A stretch of 64,000 bases of DNA from Apostichopus japonicus (Eukaryota; Echinodermata; Holothuroidea; Aspidochirotida; Stichopodidae): positions 27,825,666-27,889,665 of the forward strand of contig NC_092579.1 of the NCBI RefSeq assembly GCF_037975245.1, read 5' to 3'. Shown here piece by piece: positions 1-13,230 of the stretch (the stretch's first letter is position 1; every line of letters starts with the position of its first letter). The position numbers and the translations under genes are program-made. Under the pieces are notes generated by a model. The model was not told the origin of the DNA. It saw only the letters and a program-made list of their open reading frames with translations, and did no database searches.

Positions 1-355
1 TACGGCTATTAATTATGACTGCAAACTCTAGAATTGGCAGACCAAACTTTGTTTTAATGCATTCTGAGCATCAACTCTGAGGGGTGAAGGCTTGGAGGGT
101 CTAGACTCAGCCATCATGGATAAATCTTGGGTTGTGGCCCTAAAAGTTTGTGGACTGCTTGGTTTAGGGCAAGAGGCATTATTATCTTCCAAATAACTAC
201 ACTAAAACCAAATCACTTTGGTAGTAAGAAAAAATTCTGTCTCCTTTGGGGGAGGATGGCATAATTCAATTAGTCTTGTGTATCGATTGCAGTCATGTCT
301 TATCTGTCACGTAATCCACGAATACTTTGATGATAACATTTTGCAATTATCTTAC

Positions 356-3300
356 CGGGGGCTAGGGAACACGCCCGTAGAGTTCTAATGGCATGTGAGA
401 GCTCTCCTCGGAGGTTGGCACCGTTTGTGGATTTGAGAGCTTCCATCATGGAGTTGATGTAGGCTACACCCTCACCGTCAACATCAAATTGTTCAAAGGC
501 CTGTGATGGGGATGAAATGAAGAAAGGTTACATTGTCATAATGATCTAACATGATTTTTTTCTGTGGACAATGCATGGAAGTAGAAGTAGTATGAAAGAA
601 GAAATACATCCAAATACAATAGGATGGTATACAGGAACTTTGCAATGTTGTTAAGTGTAAACACGTCCTATTAAAAGTCAAAGGTGACGATATCTTTAAA
701 TTTGCTTAATGTAATACGTTTACTCCTTCATTTATGTGGCTTCTCCATTACTTTCATCAGAATCGCCGGAATGAGTTATGTTTGTAAATGTCTTGAGTCA
801 ACCATTTCAAAATCTTCCATAACTTTGCCCACGCTTTACAATAAACAGCATTCTGGTAAATGGATGAAATCATTTGTGAAAGTGCCTCAGAATACAGAAC
901 AGACGACTGACGAACAGCGATTACTTTCATGAATAACGCATTCTGTGTGGGGTAATCATTGCTGTCAATAATACCATATCAGTATTTCACATGATCGTCT
1001 TATAAATACTCTCTCAACAATAAAATTTCAAGATGCTGGGTGGTAAATGTATATAGTATCCTACCCTACAAAGCTAGGCAATCTACCTAAGGGTTTATTT
1101 TGTCTATTCATTCTGTGCGAACCCGTTCATCTGCTCCTTGGAGGGTGACAGTTGTTATTTGCAAAGAAACATTTTGCACAGCGCAAAGAGTCGAGTGGGA
1201 GTTAATCTTGTATCATAAAACAGTTGAATTCTATGCGCACAGTCATTTTGACAATTCAGCAAACTGGCTGGTATGCCAAAGATAACATGTGTCTGAGAAA
1301 CAAGAATTACACAGTAGCCAGCCTTCTGTGATGTGGTGTTTCATGGTTAGCCAAAGTTATTTTTATTTTTGATAACTAATTATAAATAAGTATGTCTGGA
1401 ATGAAATTCTTAGCTCCAATTCTGACCTCGTCATGCATAAATTTCTTTCCCGTTTCCAGAAGTTCAATCTGGAACTTACTCTTCTACTTATACCTTATTC
1501 ATACATGTAGCACTGAAAGTCAACCTCCGAACCCGCACCCCCACCCCAAGCCCCACACCAACCCCCACCCCTTGCCAATGACTTGGCATTTTCCAATCTG
1601 TATTATACTCTATTGGGCAAAATAATTTAGTCCTTGGCAAAAAATGCTTTTATTTTTAAGAAGTAAATCATTCACTTGTTTAAGAACACAAAACTAACTA
1701 GTGTGTTCTGAACTCTCGTCAAATTTGTTTTGTTTTAGTTTTTTTGTCTTTTGCACCTCAAATTGATATACTTCTTTACCTTGAAACTTAAATACTCTAC
1801 TTACTTTATTCTTATCAGTTACAATTTTGTTTATCATCACTGTTTGATTGATAATCAATAAATAAGTGAATTGAAGAGGTCAGTTGATTGAAAGAAAATT
1901 GATTAAACAACAGAGGACTTTAATCTACTTAATCCAACAGAAGTCAATGGTTGACCGATTTCTAGATTCATTTATTGATCAGGTAAATCAACGAGTCGGG
2001 TATCTGGTACTGACCTCCTCCGCTTCTTTCCTGTTGACCCCACGATTGAACAAAACATCGCAGAACTGACCCACTGTCACCGTTTGCTGGAAAATTGAGA
2101 AATAAATACATTAATAAAAACAGGCAATGTGGATAGTACAATGCAATATGAAATACTAGGCTTTTTGGATCAGTCTACAAACTGTGATGTGACCATCTGC
2201 GCCGTTTGTGCGATCAGGTTTCTTCCTTTTCTCTAAAATTACCCACGATGCAACATTTCTTTGATACAGCCTGTATTAGAATATATGACACAATGGATTT
2301 ATCTTTTACAAATAGGACAAAAGAGCCAAATCCACAATGATCACATTACTAATGTGCAATCTTTAACGAGATCTTCCACAGTCAATCAAAGTATGTTTTC
2401 TTATCACTTGACAAACTTAGTCAACCATCTTAGCAAAATCTGCAAATATTTGACTATATGGTAGAAATGTCAACAAACAAATATAGATTTAAATTACATG
2501 GTCTTTTTGTACTCCCAACAAATCAATTCAAAACCTGTGGTCCAACTTCCAAATGTTTTACAATGGTTTGAATTTCTCATGATACGAGACCTCTTGACAA
2601 AGAATGTTTGTACACAAGACAATCACAAACTAACCATGAACATACATGCTGCCTAACAAAGAGACAGGAATCTTTAGATAGAACTTGATCATGGATGTGT
2701 TCTTCATGTTAAAATGTTCAGAGATTGGCTTTTTTTTTTATTTACAAAAAAAAAACAGAACCTTAGGTTTGTCACTATTGTATGATACAAAACTCATGCA
2801 TCAGAAACTTGCTAGGCAAATTTTTTACCAGATGGTCCTGTAAGCAACATATAATTTGCATATAAGAATCAAGGTCACAGTTGTTAAAATAATGTTCTTT
2901 TTGTTTTGCTGACCTCATTTCGCATGTTTCTTTCCTCCAACCAGCGGAGTAAATGTCCATGATGTTGTTGTACCACCGTCTCTGGTACGACATCACTATA
3001 TCAGATGGAAAAAAAAGTAAAAATATGAAAATGGAAGGTGCAATTCTGTTCTCAAGTAACTCAACACCCACCCAAGGCCTTCCAGTTTTCTGCAGCAGTG
3101 TTAATAATGATTAGCCTTCCAAGGAATCCACAATTGGCCAAATCCCAAAAATTAATCATCTAATTTATGACCAATTTTTTTTTTTGTCTCTGCTAGTAAA
3201 TTCTACTCTTCATGAGTAACCTCTTTCCCATGTAACAGGGATACAATACGTTTTATGAAAAAGTATCAAAGCAAAGCCAATTTTGTGTGCTTGAACACAA

Positions 3301-6300
3301 CAGATGTTTTAAAGTAGACCAGCTACAAATCTTTCTTGCTATCAAGAATGATACAAGTTACTTTATGAGTGTCACTGGGCCAACAAAAGGTGGTGACAAT
3401 TTGGAATGTTATTTACATGTACATTATCAATATCATTAACTTTGGGTAGTTTGAAGGAAGCTTTTGGTATTCAAGAAGGATACAGAATGTCATTCCAAGT
3501 AGGTCAAGTGAATGTCAATAAAAGTGGGACCAGTCAGTGCCACTTAAAAGTGGATCATGTGAATACCATTTCAAATGGTCAAGTGAATGTCACTTCAAAG
3601 TGGGACAAGTGAATGTCACTTCAAGTAGGTCAAGTGAATGTCACTTTAAAGTGGGTCAAGTGAATGTCACTTCAAAGTGGGTCAAGTGAATGTCACTTCA
3701 AAGTGGGTCAAGTGAATTTCACTCATGTTGGGTCAAGTAAATGTCACTTCAAATGGTAAAGTGAATGTCACTTCAAATGGTCAAGTGTTCGCCACTTAAA
3801 AGTGGGTCGTAAGAATGTCACTTAAAAGTGGGTCGTGTGAATGTCACTCAAGTGGCCCAAGTGAGTCAAGTGAATGTCATTTCGAGTGGATCAAGCGAAA
3901 GTCACTTCAAGTGAGTCAAATGAGAAACAAGTCAAAGTAATGTACAGGTCATTGACTCTTGATTCAACTTGAGGTATCTGAGGTCACACTTGAGGTCACA
4001 CTTGTGCTCAGTCAAGTGAGAGAGTGCACCAACTACTGTCAATACAAGATAGGTCAATAAACTGATTATTATTTTACAGACACTGTGAATAGATGAATGA
4101 GAAGCACACTTATCACATTTCAGTTTGACTCACAGAAGAAAGTAAAACACAGCAAAGCACTTATTTTTAATATGCAGAAAACGATGTCCCCTTGTATCCC
4201 CCCATGTCACTTAAGGCAGACAACCATGATTTTAACCTCCTATATACAGTAGTAGTAGTAGTAGTTACCTGTTAAGTTTCACATTTTATACAGTACTTAC
4301 CTAACTTTGGATACAGCTTCTCTTAATGTTTCACTGTTAAACAGATCAATCAGGTGAAATTCGCTCAAGTCCAACTCGTCATCTTGTCCTGTGGTGAACG
4401 AAAAGTAGAGGATAATGCAGTTGGTTGCATTTCATTACATATTACATAACCATATTCCACCTAGATTCACTCAAGGAAACTATCTCCTGTTGGATGTACT
4501 TGTACCCAGATGCATCGAGAGCCAGTTTGGCAATCTTTTTCTTTTTATTCATAAATATTATGAAAATTAGAACACACCATTCTTTATCCCATATTTCCTG
4601 AGCCCCTCCATATTTTTGTCTGGGTCTCTACTATATTTTCCTGGACCAATTTCAAACTTTCCAGAGCCACCTTACTGACCCTGGGCCCCAGGATTGTAGC
4701 CCCTGCCTAACCCCCTTTTATTAGCACTGTGTTACCCATATTTGAAAGACGATGTCTTTGGATTTTATACTATTTCTTCCACTTGTTGTCCACTGTTGTC
4801 ACTAGTTCTCCCTGTTGCTGTATAGTTAATAATATGTAGGCAAACACAGGTGCCGGTTAAAGATCGTTTACCAATTAGCAGTGTTATCAAAACCATATGA
4901 CAAGGGCACTGCACCCCCTTTTAACATTTCTAATGCAATTTACCACATTGATCACTGAGCAATAATTCAACAGAAAGATACTGTCACTTGGGTCTGTCAA
5001 ACAAATGTTTGAAAGTCAATGACAAAGACAAACTGTACGGTTAGATCGCAATACATGGAAAATGTTATGCACTAGCTATTGTACTACAGTAGCAGCAGCT
5101 CATGTAACTGAAAAAATTGTCTCTAATTTTACAAATTTATGCAATTTTTACAAAAAATTACAAATTTACATTAAATCCTAAGGCCTTTTATTACGCATAG
5201 TACATTAAAGCAATATAGGTGTGGGCTGTTTATTGTAATGAATGAATAACATTTGTGGTTACAGCAACTATACAGTTAAGGCTATGTAGATGCCATTCAA
5301 GTTCCTTGGAAGACATTCTATGAATGGTCTTACCTGTATGACATATTTCTTTTAGTGCAAAACAGTCTTCAGCTTCCATATCATATGTGCACAGTAGGCT
5401 ACGGTAGGCCTAGGTATAGCAGCTCTGCTATGAAAGTGTGGTACTGTACAGTAGGTCTGTGTTGTTGTTTGTTTTAACGAGGTTTAGAATTTCTCATTTC
5501 AACATCTATCATTTGAGATGATTAATATTACAGACTTTAAAAAAAGAACTTTAATGATCAAGGATGATTGAAGCAGAGAGCCAATGAGCTGTAACTTATG
5601 CAACCAGCTTGTATCAGGTGTGTGGTGCACTGTTGATGAGAGTACAATAGTTGTGATCAGACAGGTGCATGAATAGCTAGTACTGTACTATACTGTACTG
5701 TACCAATTAGTTCTGGAATTACCTTTGTCTGGTACAATGAAGTGGCTAGAGTTCTCCTCTTCCCCTCCAGTCTGAAAAGAAGATTGAAAAACAATGCATG
5801 AATGATATCCCATTGATATGTAAATACAGAACAGCTGGTTCGTCCCCAGTGAAGAAAGGGGACAAACCAAAAATAGATTTAAATTGAATTTGGAAGGAAC
5901 AGTGCACATGTATACCAAATATGTCAGTAAAAACAATTAAATAATATATGCAAGCCAGACCCTGGATACAACAATGACCTTCTCTTTAACATGACCCTCG
6001 ATATTAATAGCAGGTCAAAATGGTGAACTTTAGTGCTCACCTTTTCAGAAGGAAGGACGAAAAATATCAAACCTCCCTGGTTTACTGTATGCACAGTACC
6101 TACCAATCCCCACTCTACTGCATTCCAAATCTCATCTACCTAACCACAAACTACTTAGATATCTTTTTTTTCTAGCACTGAGCAATGCAGCCCATCTGAC
6201 CCACTTCTGGGTCCAAAGCCCCTTACACTGAACTTCCTTAGATCTCATTTTATCCGGCTATCAGCTAGAAGTAGATGGGGAATTTTGTGCAACTGTAGAG

Positions 6301-9300
6301 TTGAGACAGGTGACAGAGGAAATGTGTAGTAAATAACATGAATCCTGGAAGAAAGAGGGCCAAAAAATAAACAGATTTTTTGTTTAAACTATTTTTCTCC
6401 ATCCTCCAACATTTCCAGTATCACTTTCTACAGGAGCAGTGTCATGGCATCTTTGTTCAGTTATGTTTGTTTTTCTGTATAATAAATAATCACACTTTTG
6501 AATCCCTAACAGACTCTCTGACAGGATGAACATGAAAGAGACAATCATGGATTGGTCATGGATAGGAACATTCAATTAAACTAGAAAGGGATCCACAGGT
6601 TTGTAAACTAAAATGTTTCACCAAGAATATCTGGAAATGCAAATTATAAAAGGAAAATTCTCCTTGATTCCTCTAGCCCAACAATGTAGAGTCACAAAGT
6701 TGCACTGTAATGGAAGGGTTTTTATATAGTAAACATTACGTACTATATATACCCAGTGCATCACAATTTAAAAGCAACTTTAAAACCTAGATGGTATAAG
6801 TTTAGTTTAGACTGAGTTCACAAGGTGAACTGTGTTACTATCAACTCACGGCTACCACATCTTCTTCCCTCCTCTCCTGTTGCAATGACGTGAGAAAGTG
6901 ATCAAATCTTGCTAGGAGAGTTCGACGCATAACTTGAGATGATAGCAAGCTCATTTGTACAGAGGAAGAGTGTTCAGTGAAGAAAGTTCACAGCTTTTGT
7001 TCTCGGTAAAAAGAAACTTTATTGTCCAAGGGAGAGAGTGTCACGGACGAATAATGCCAAACTTATTTCCAACCAAAAGTTAAAATGCTAATACAGTACT
7101 TATTAACTTGCTGAAAATATTTCCAAAGTACATAAAAATTTCTTCTAGAAAGACCGCACGGTTAAAAAGGCCATTTGTACTGTTTCTGCTGGTACGTACA
7201 TCTCCTTCGATCGATGGTCACTTTCGAACGTGCTGCAAATAATACATCGCAAAGAACCAAAATATATAATTCACAAAGAAGTTTCACTTACGAGGTAGAT
7301 CTAATTTTCCATCATACAGTATGATATGATAGGAAACATATTTCTGTTCATATATTATAGCAACAAAACACTGTTAATATATAAGCTGCTTACTGTGTTG
7401 TTCTCTTGTATTGACTTAGATGCACGGCAAGAGCCATGAATTATCTCGAACCCAGGCTCTCTTAATAACGCGTAATACGAGTCCAACAAAACACCTAACT
7501 GTATTGGTTTTGTCTAGAGCTGCATACCCAAATGAAGGTGTTTCCAACATACATGTATGAAAGCTCCTGTACGTACTTCTATAAAGGGACTGCTACTTGA
7601 CTTGACAAGTCATGGAGCTGCTACATAGGACTTCATAAATATCTGTCCATATAAATATGAACTTTGCCTGCAATTTGCAAACAGATGGGTAGACAATGGA
7701 ATCTCACTTGATCTTTAAATCGTGTTTACATAACTGTTTGTTAACTTCCAATATTTCATGTGACATTAACTTTTGGCCAGAATTGGATACGATACCAGAA
7801 GTGATTACAGATTTACATAGGGCGAAGGTTGGTCTTGCTGATTGTTGGTGCCAAATTACATTGTCTTGCAAAGTTGAGTGCCTATCTAACCCTTAGGAAA
7901 ATTGTCAATGGGTAGCACTGTACTTTAATGATCATGTCAAGTGCTCCATATCAACAAAGCCGATTGACGATGCAAAACAAAGTTTACCAGGGCTGGAATC
8001 CACAAACGACATGCAGAAAGTGTTTTTTAATGGTTGATTTTTTTGGGCCATTTCATGTATGCACAAAACTGTACAATTTCCATGTCACTGTCATGTTAAT
8101 GCTCCCTGTGACACACATGTTAGATATTGTACAAACATGAATAGAATATCTGAGTAGATGTATGTAAGGTCAGAGTCAACCATGTTCGTCAAAAACGAGA
8201 AATTGAACAGTGAAAGTGAAATTGGAATGATTAACAATTAAATTTATGCATTGTTTCAGTTGACACTGTTGATGTACACTCAATAACTTTGAAAGACTGA
8301 CCTTAGTCTGATAATCTATATGAACTATTTGTGTAACATTTACTGATAAAAAAGCTCTTCCAGTCTGTCAACGGTCAACTTCTTTCTAAAGTTGTATACA
8401 TATAAAAGCTTTGATACAATATGAATGTTATAGTACTACTGTAGTGTTTGTGTATGAAATTTTCTGTGAACAGGAGGTATTGCAGTCCAGTACTTAGCAA
8501 ACTGATACCCGCTGTTGATGTGTTCCATCTTGACTTAATTTCAACAACTTTCAGCTTTTTGTTTTTTTGGCACAGCATTTTTACACCTGTGAACTCCTGT
8601 AAGGACCATAAATTTCCTACAAACCTGGTTCAGATGGTTAGCATGATACTCTAACTATGACTATGATATTTTTAAAGGGTGTGAAGACTCGCGCACAAAG
8701 AACCTCTCATGCCGGTTATCTGACCTAGTTTCGAATGAGGTGTACCAGAAGTGTTAGACACCACCATCGATCCCAGAAAATACACACACAGCTTGCTACC
8801 GTCGGTAATTAGACACTAGTGTACAGTCAATACATACAGCTGCGGTCAATACCCACAACACAGTGTACATAGCAGCGATGGACATCTCAGGTCTAGATAA
8901 TAGATAACATGGTATCACGTTTCATTACTGTCTGCATTTTGTAGCGACAAGAAGAAAACTTCACTTGCAAGCAACGGAAAGTTAACTTTTTCAGAGTGCA
9001 AAAAGCGGTTTGGGTCTAGTCTTCAATGCCTTTTAAAAGTCCTGCCAGATATTGCAGTTATTTAAGGAAAATATCGGAGCAAATAGCCCTCTGCACAGAA
9101 ACTGGGGGTTAAACAACAGCTCAGAAACAGTCAAGTGGATTCAGTGGATACACACTACTGCAGGAACAAGTGCAAAAGTGGAACGAGTAGGAACAGTAAT
9201 AATGCCATGTCAGTGTTGGCTGATAACCTGTATCAAAGCCTTGTTTCATCAAGTACAACACACAAGCAAGCTTCTTACCAGGAACACTACTCCTCTCCCA

Positions 9301-10601
9301 AACTAAATCATGCTGTAATCCAGGTAGATTTTAGTAAAAATGCTATAGATGTTTTAATAAGATGAAACACAGACTGGCTTTAATTTAGCCACCAGTTTGG
9401 TCTGACATAATATTTCCGTTTACAATTGAGTTTCAAGGATTACAGCTGCCAAATGGCATTCTCCATATACCTCACAGTACTGTTGGTGTATCCCTCCGTT
9501 ACCCTCTAAAATGTCACTCCGTTACCATAGAAAAATAAGTCTGGATGTAAACATTGGAACACTTGAAGAAGCTCATGGATTATTGAAATGAATCTATCAG
9601 CCAACCCTTCCAATGAGTTTTATGCAAGTATTGTACTGTTGTTCCTTCACAACCGTGGATAGTGCAACAGTGAAATAGAGTGAAATTAGTGAAACAGTGT
9701 GAAATTTCCAAACTATGTCAAATCAAGGTGTAAATTTTGTGTCCCTCAATTACCATCATGTTTTCATGGAAATAATTCAGCCATGATTACTGTTATCAGA
9801 AATAAAATTATGAATCTGAAACAACCTACCGTAACTGCTGCCTAGATGATGGGCCAAACAGAAAATGCCAAAATGTTATATCACAGATTTGTGCACTGGG
9901 AGACAATATGTAATGGGTAGAGTCAGATTTCCCTCCATTTACCTCTGACCCTGACCATTAGTCATAGTTGATACTTTGCAAACTAGGAAATTGGGCCAAT
10001 ACTGTAGCTATGAGCTCAGCTACTTGTTGCATGATATTTCAAACTGGGATTAGATTGTCTGTTTTTGCTGTCTGCCATCCTGAAAGCTTTTGACTGACTT
10101 GCAATGTAGTTCATGTAACACTCTAGTTCAACTGGATGGAATCACTGGTAGTAATGGATTTCCATGAATAAGTTCTATCCCAATTCTAAAGCATTCACTC
10201 ATATATTCAGGAGCTATAAAATGTTTTTGAGTGGATTTTCTACAAATTAAAATTTTGTTAATGTCTGGTCACATATGAAAATCTCAAAGAGTTAATTTCT
10301 TATGGTAAGCTAGTGATTGCAAATTCAGTATTTCTACCACATATAAAATTTCAACTTAGAATTAAATTTTTATGGTAAATTTAGTGTTTACAAATTCAGT
10401 ATTTCTACCTGAATAGGCACGTTTGAATACTTTATCTAAGTTCAAATCAAAACAGGGAGAACATGAATGAAGTTCAAGAAGTCCATACAATTATATTTTG
10501 TTCCGAAGTGGTTCACATAACATCAAACTTACCGTAAAGGTTTCTGAATCTTCTTCACTTTCACTGCTGCTGCTATCATTACTGCTAGCACTGCTGCCCA
10601 T
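356..10601 (-). CDS. ZZEF1: ZZEF1 homologue, N-terminal exons (partial)
   Basis: Coding exons seen on the minus strand, in order: 10601-10533, 5771-5723, 4388-4301, 2979-2914, 2086-2015 and 500-356; the gene continues off the left edge. The protein starts MGSSASS, a likely N-myristoylation start like that of vertebrate ZZEF1, followed by a Ser/Glu-rich stretch. Later pieces HLLRWLEERN, TVTVGQF, EQFDVDGEG and GANLRGELSHAIRTLRACS match the N-terminal EF-hand region of ZZEF1 in order. The EF-hand loop begins D-x-D-x-E but lacks the usual Glu at position 12, so it may bind calcium poorly. ZZEF1 is a very large protein with EF-hand, DOC/APC10, CUB and ZZ domains and has been reported as a histone-tail reader; only the first part is visible here. 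Phases agree at all joins except exon 4388-4301 to 2979-2914, where the strong donor is out of frame. Identification rests on remembered family similarity. Confidence 0.82.
3480..3925. repeat. Degenerate 26-bp minisatellite in a ZZEF1 intron
   Basis: About fifteen imperfect copies of a 26-bp unit containing GTCAAGTGAATGTCACTT, most regular between about 3590 and 3720 and decaying on both sides. Each unit carries CACTT and AAGTG as a short inverted pair, so the array could fold into serial hairpins. It lies in the intron between the ZZEF1 exons at 4301 and 2979. No coding role is suggested. Confidence 0.85.
6850..6954 (-). CDS. ZZEF1: Possible alternative first coding exon of the ZZEF1 homologue
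   Basis: An ATG at 6954 opens 35 codons beginning MSLLSSQVMRRTLLARF and ending at a good donor (GCC|gtgagt) in phase 0. That is the phase needed to join the exon at 5771-5723, which the MGSSASS exon at 10601 also joins in phase 0. The reading is rich in Leu, Arg and Glu and unlike random intron translation. If used, it would give an isoform without the N-myristoylation start. It could instead be an internal exon with an unseen acceptor, or a chance open frame. Confidence 0.35.
8677..9030 (-). mobile_element. TTAA-flanked MITE, copy 1
   Basis: A 354-bp element reading GGGTGTGAAGACTCGCGC at the left end and ending in CTTCAATGCC, the inverted form of the other family end (GGCATTGAAG). Flanks are TTTTAAA on both sides. 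The body (for example TTAGACACTAGTGTACAGTC) matches the copies at 26145, 55034 and 56797 in reverse orientation. It lies in the first intron of the ZZEF1 homologue. No open frame of interest. Confidence 0.85.
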
Positions 10602-10609
10602 TTCCAGCA

Positions 10610-12044
10610 CAGAAACCAAGGCTATTTAGCCTGAGACTAATCAAAGGTTTGCTTGTCTGCTCTGTCTGAAGGGACTGGACTGGTTAATCCTAACTTAGTT
10701 AGGGCAAATCTTCAGGTAGCAGTCACTTTTTTACTGGTATTTCAAAGATCAGCAACAATCCAACATTTAAGAAAACTTGACCAACTTGCTACTGGCATGT
10801 CAATTACTTCAACCTTCAGTCCAACCTAATTGTTAAAGCTAGGCTAAATCCAACTATGGGCTAGCATAGGCCGTAGCCTCTTTAAACTTTCCAGGTAAAG
10901 TAGGTTATTTACTTTTTTCTTAGAGCTCAGATTTAGTCTAGTAGGACTAGGAGAAGGAATTTGTCCGTCATTTTTATATTTCAAGTTTATTTCTAGCTAC
11001 AAAATGTCACGGGACGTCTTGCCAGTCTTGGACTTTAGCTTAACTGTATAAAGTTAGTTTCATTATGCCTATCCTGACGTTAATCTATAAAGTTTGTGCA
11101 CGAGTCGTTTGAGTTAACGTTCAGGCGTTAGATCTAGACTGTTCGACACAGAATATCAGTAGCCTTACGTTTGTGTTCGACCTCACCCAATAACATATTT
11201 TCGTTAGGCCGATAAATTATGCCGTTGCGTAACTTAATCTGCACTGTTGAAATATTCTATTCGTCTAAAGAAGAAACTACGGTCCCGGATATTATCTTCG
11301 GTTGCAATGCTGTTTCTTCGGTTTTAACTCATTCTTGGGAATGATGTAGGCTAGCCCTAACGGTACCCTATCGCTGGAGATATACAGTAAGCGAAACAAA
11401 GTAAGCAACGTACGGATATATAGTACTTCCACAACTATCAGTAGATCGAGAAGGGGAATAGGATGTGTTGTTGCCATATGCCACCGTTTGTTACGTAAGG
11501 GGATTTTCCAAGTACCGTGTGTGCAAAATCTACATAGGACGCCAAAACAAAATAAAATGTCGGTACAAACGCACGGTTCACAGAATAACTATATCCATTG
11601 AACTGTGCATGGATATACCACATTGCAGTTCAACATGCTCTTCTTCGCGTTTCATCCTCATTTGAAAAAACCAAAGTATCTATGTATGTGGATAACTACA
11701 CTTAAATTCATATTGCTATATCAGTACTAGATCGTGACCAGCATTTTTGTGAATCAAAGTTATTTTGAAGCATAACAACAAAAATGAAACACATTAACGC
11801 TTCCATACATAGGTGATAACTTGTGAATAGTGCTTGTGTTCATTTGTAGCACTGCTGTCGTGTTCACTTACTGTCCAAGTCTGAGAATGGTCTGGTCCAC
11901 TTTGTCAGTCGGGGCCCAGTCAGAGTTGACATATGCTCAAACTTGCTATCAATATGAGTTTGAACTTAGGTAATCAGCATTGCTCCCAAAATATGCTAGA
12001 AAAGCAATACTGGTCAATCCTTATCGTTATCACATTGTAAAGTG
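10610..12044. other. 5' flank of the ZZEF1 homologue, no gene seen
   Basis: Non-coding sequence upstream of the MGSSASS exon, expected to hold the 5' UTR, any leader exon and the promoter. Short open frames occur on both strands around 11292-11665, but none has recognisable content or convincing splice context. Confidence 0.5.
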
Positions 12045-12052
12045 CATATTGT

Positions 12053-12536
12053 CAGTGGCGGAGCGTCCATACAGTCAGGGGCGGATGCCCCCCCCCCCCC
12101 TGACGCACTCAATCGGACTGCTGGCGCCCTTTTCACCTTTTTACCACTTTTTACTTATTCGCGATTATTGACTTTTTATTGCGCTCTGATCTACCTTTTG
12201 ATATTTGTCACATTTTGTTGGTGTAATTTTCTGACAAAATGCTCTAACGGCGGTCTTTAATTTATCGGCACTTCGGGGTTTTCGATCTATTTTTAGACGA
12301 TACGCCACGCGCAGTGGCTGAAATACAGGGATTGTGATGAAGCTCATGTACTTTCAACACCCATATAAACTTCCGAGTTGTCACAAATGGCGATGACACT
12401 ATTTATTCTTCGTTTATCTGCAAATTAGCAAGGCCCGGAAAGGGTCATTTTCGCGATCTAGGGAATATCTTTACTCAAAGCGCCCCTACAGACCATTCTC
12501 GCCCCCCCCTGACCGATACCCCTAGCTCCGCCACTG
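12053..12536. mobile_element. hAT-type non-autonomous element
   Basis: 484-bp element with inverted ends CAGTGGCGGAGC and GCTCCGCCACTG and a perfect 8-bp target duplication CATATTGT at 12045-12052 and 12537-12544. C-rich tracts sit just inside both ends. An 8-bp duplication with CA/TG termini is typical of hAT transposons; no transposase is encoded, so it needed one supplied in trans. Confidence 0.9.
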
Positions 12537-13171
12537 CATATTGTATTACATAAATTAACACACCTCAATATGTAGAGAGTCAGAAAGGACGGAAACATAT
12601 AGTAGCCAGTTTAAGTTCAATAATCTTCAGAAGCAACACTAATAAAATGTTGAAATACCGCCCAATGTTCCCGTAAAAACGTAGTTTGTTCACATTAACT
12701 ACAAAATAACATTTCAAAATGCAAAAATATATTTTCTAAAAATGATCACCGCCGTGGCTTTTAGATGTGGCTATTTATAGTGAATTTATATTTAACTGTA
12801 TATATATAGAAGTATATACTTATGCCGATCTCACATTAAAAACCTGGTAGAGGGATATACAAATCGATGCACTCACAGTGAGTTTAATTATTTTATAGAA
12901 AGATGAGGTAGAAAGATGTTAGGTAACAGTTCTCTACAAAATACTGTATACTGAAATCAACATAGCATACTTTCTAAATGAAACCATGTGTTATTGTTGT
13001 TTTAATGACTGATTAATAGTGGTGGCTAATGTCTACGTTGGATCTATAACGACGCACCAATGTGAACAATTCATGCACTATTTGCACATGATCCTCATGC
13101 TAAAGGATCTGTTTATAGCTCCATGGCTATACTCACTACAATTTGGCTAATCCTATACCGTATATGTTCAC

Positions 13172-13173
<2 letters not shown>

Positions 13174-13227
<54 letters not shown>
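13174..13227. repeat. (TA)n microsatellite
   Basis: Uninterrupted TA dinucleotide run of about 54 bp. Confidence 0.95.
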
Positions 13228-13230
<3 letters not shown>

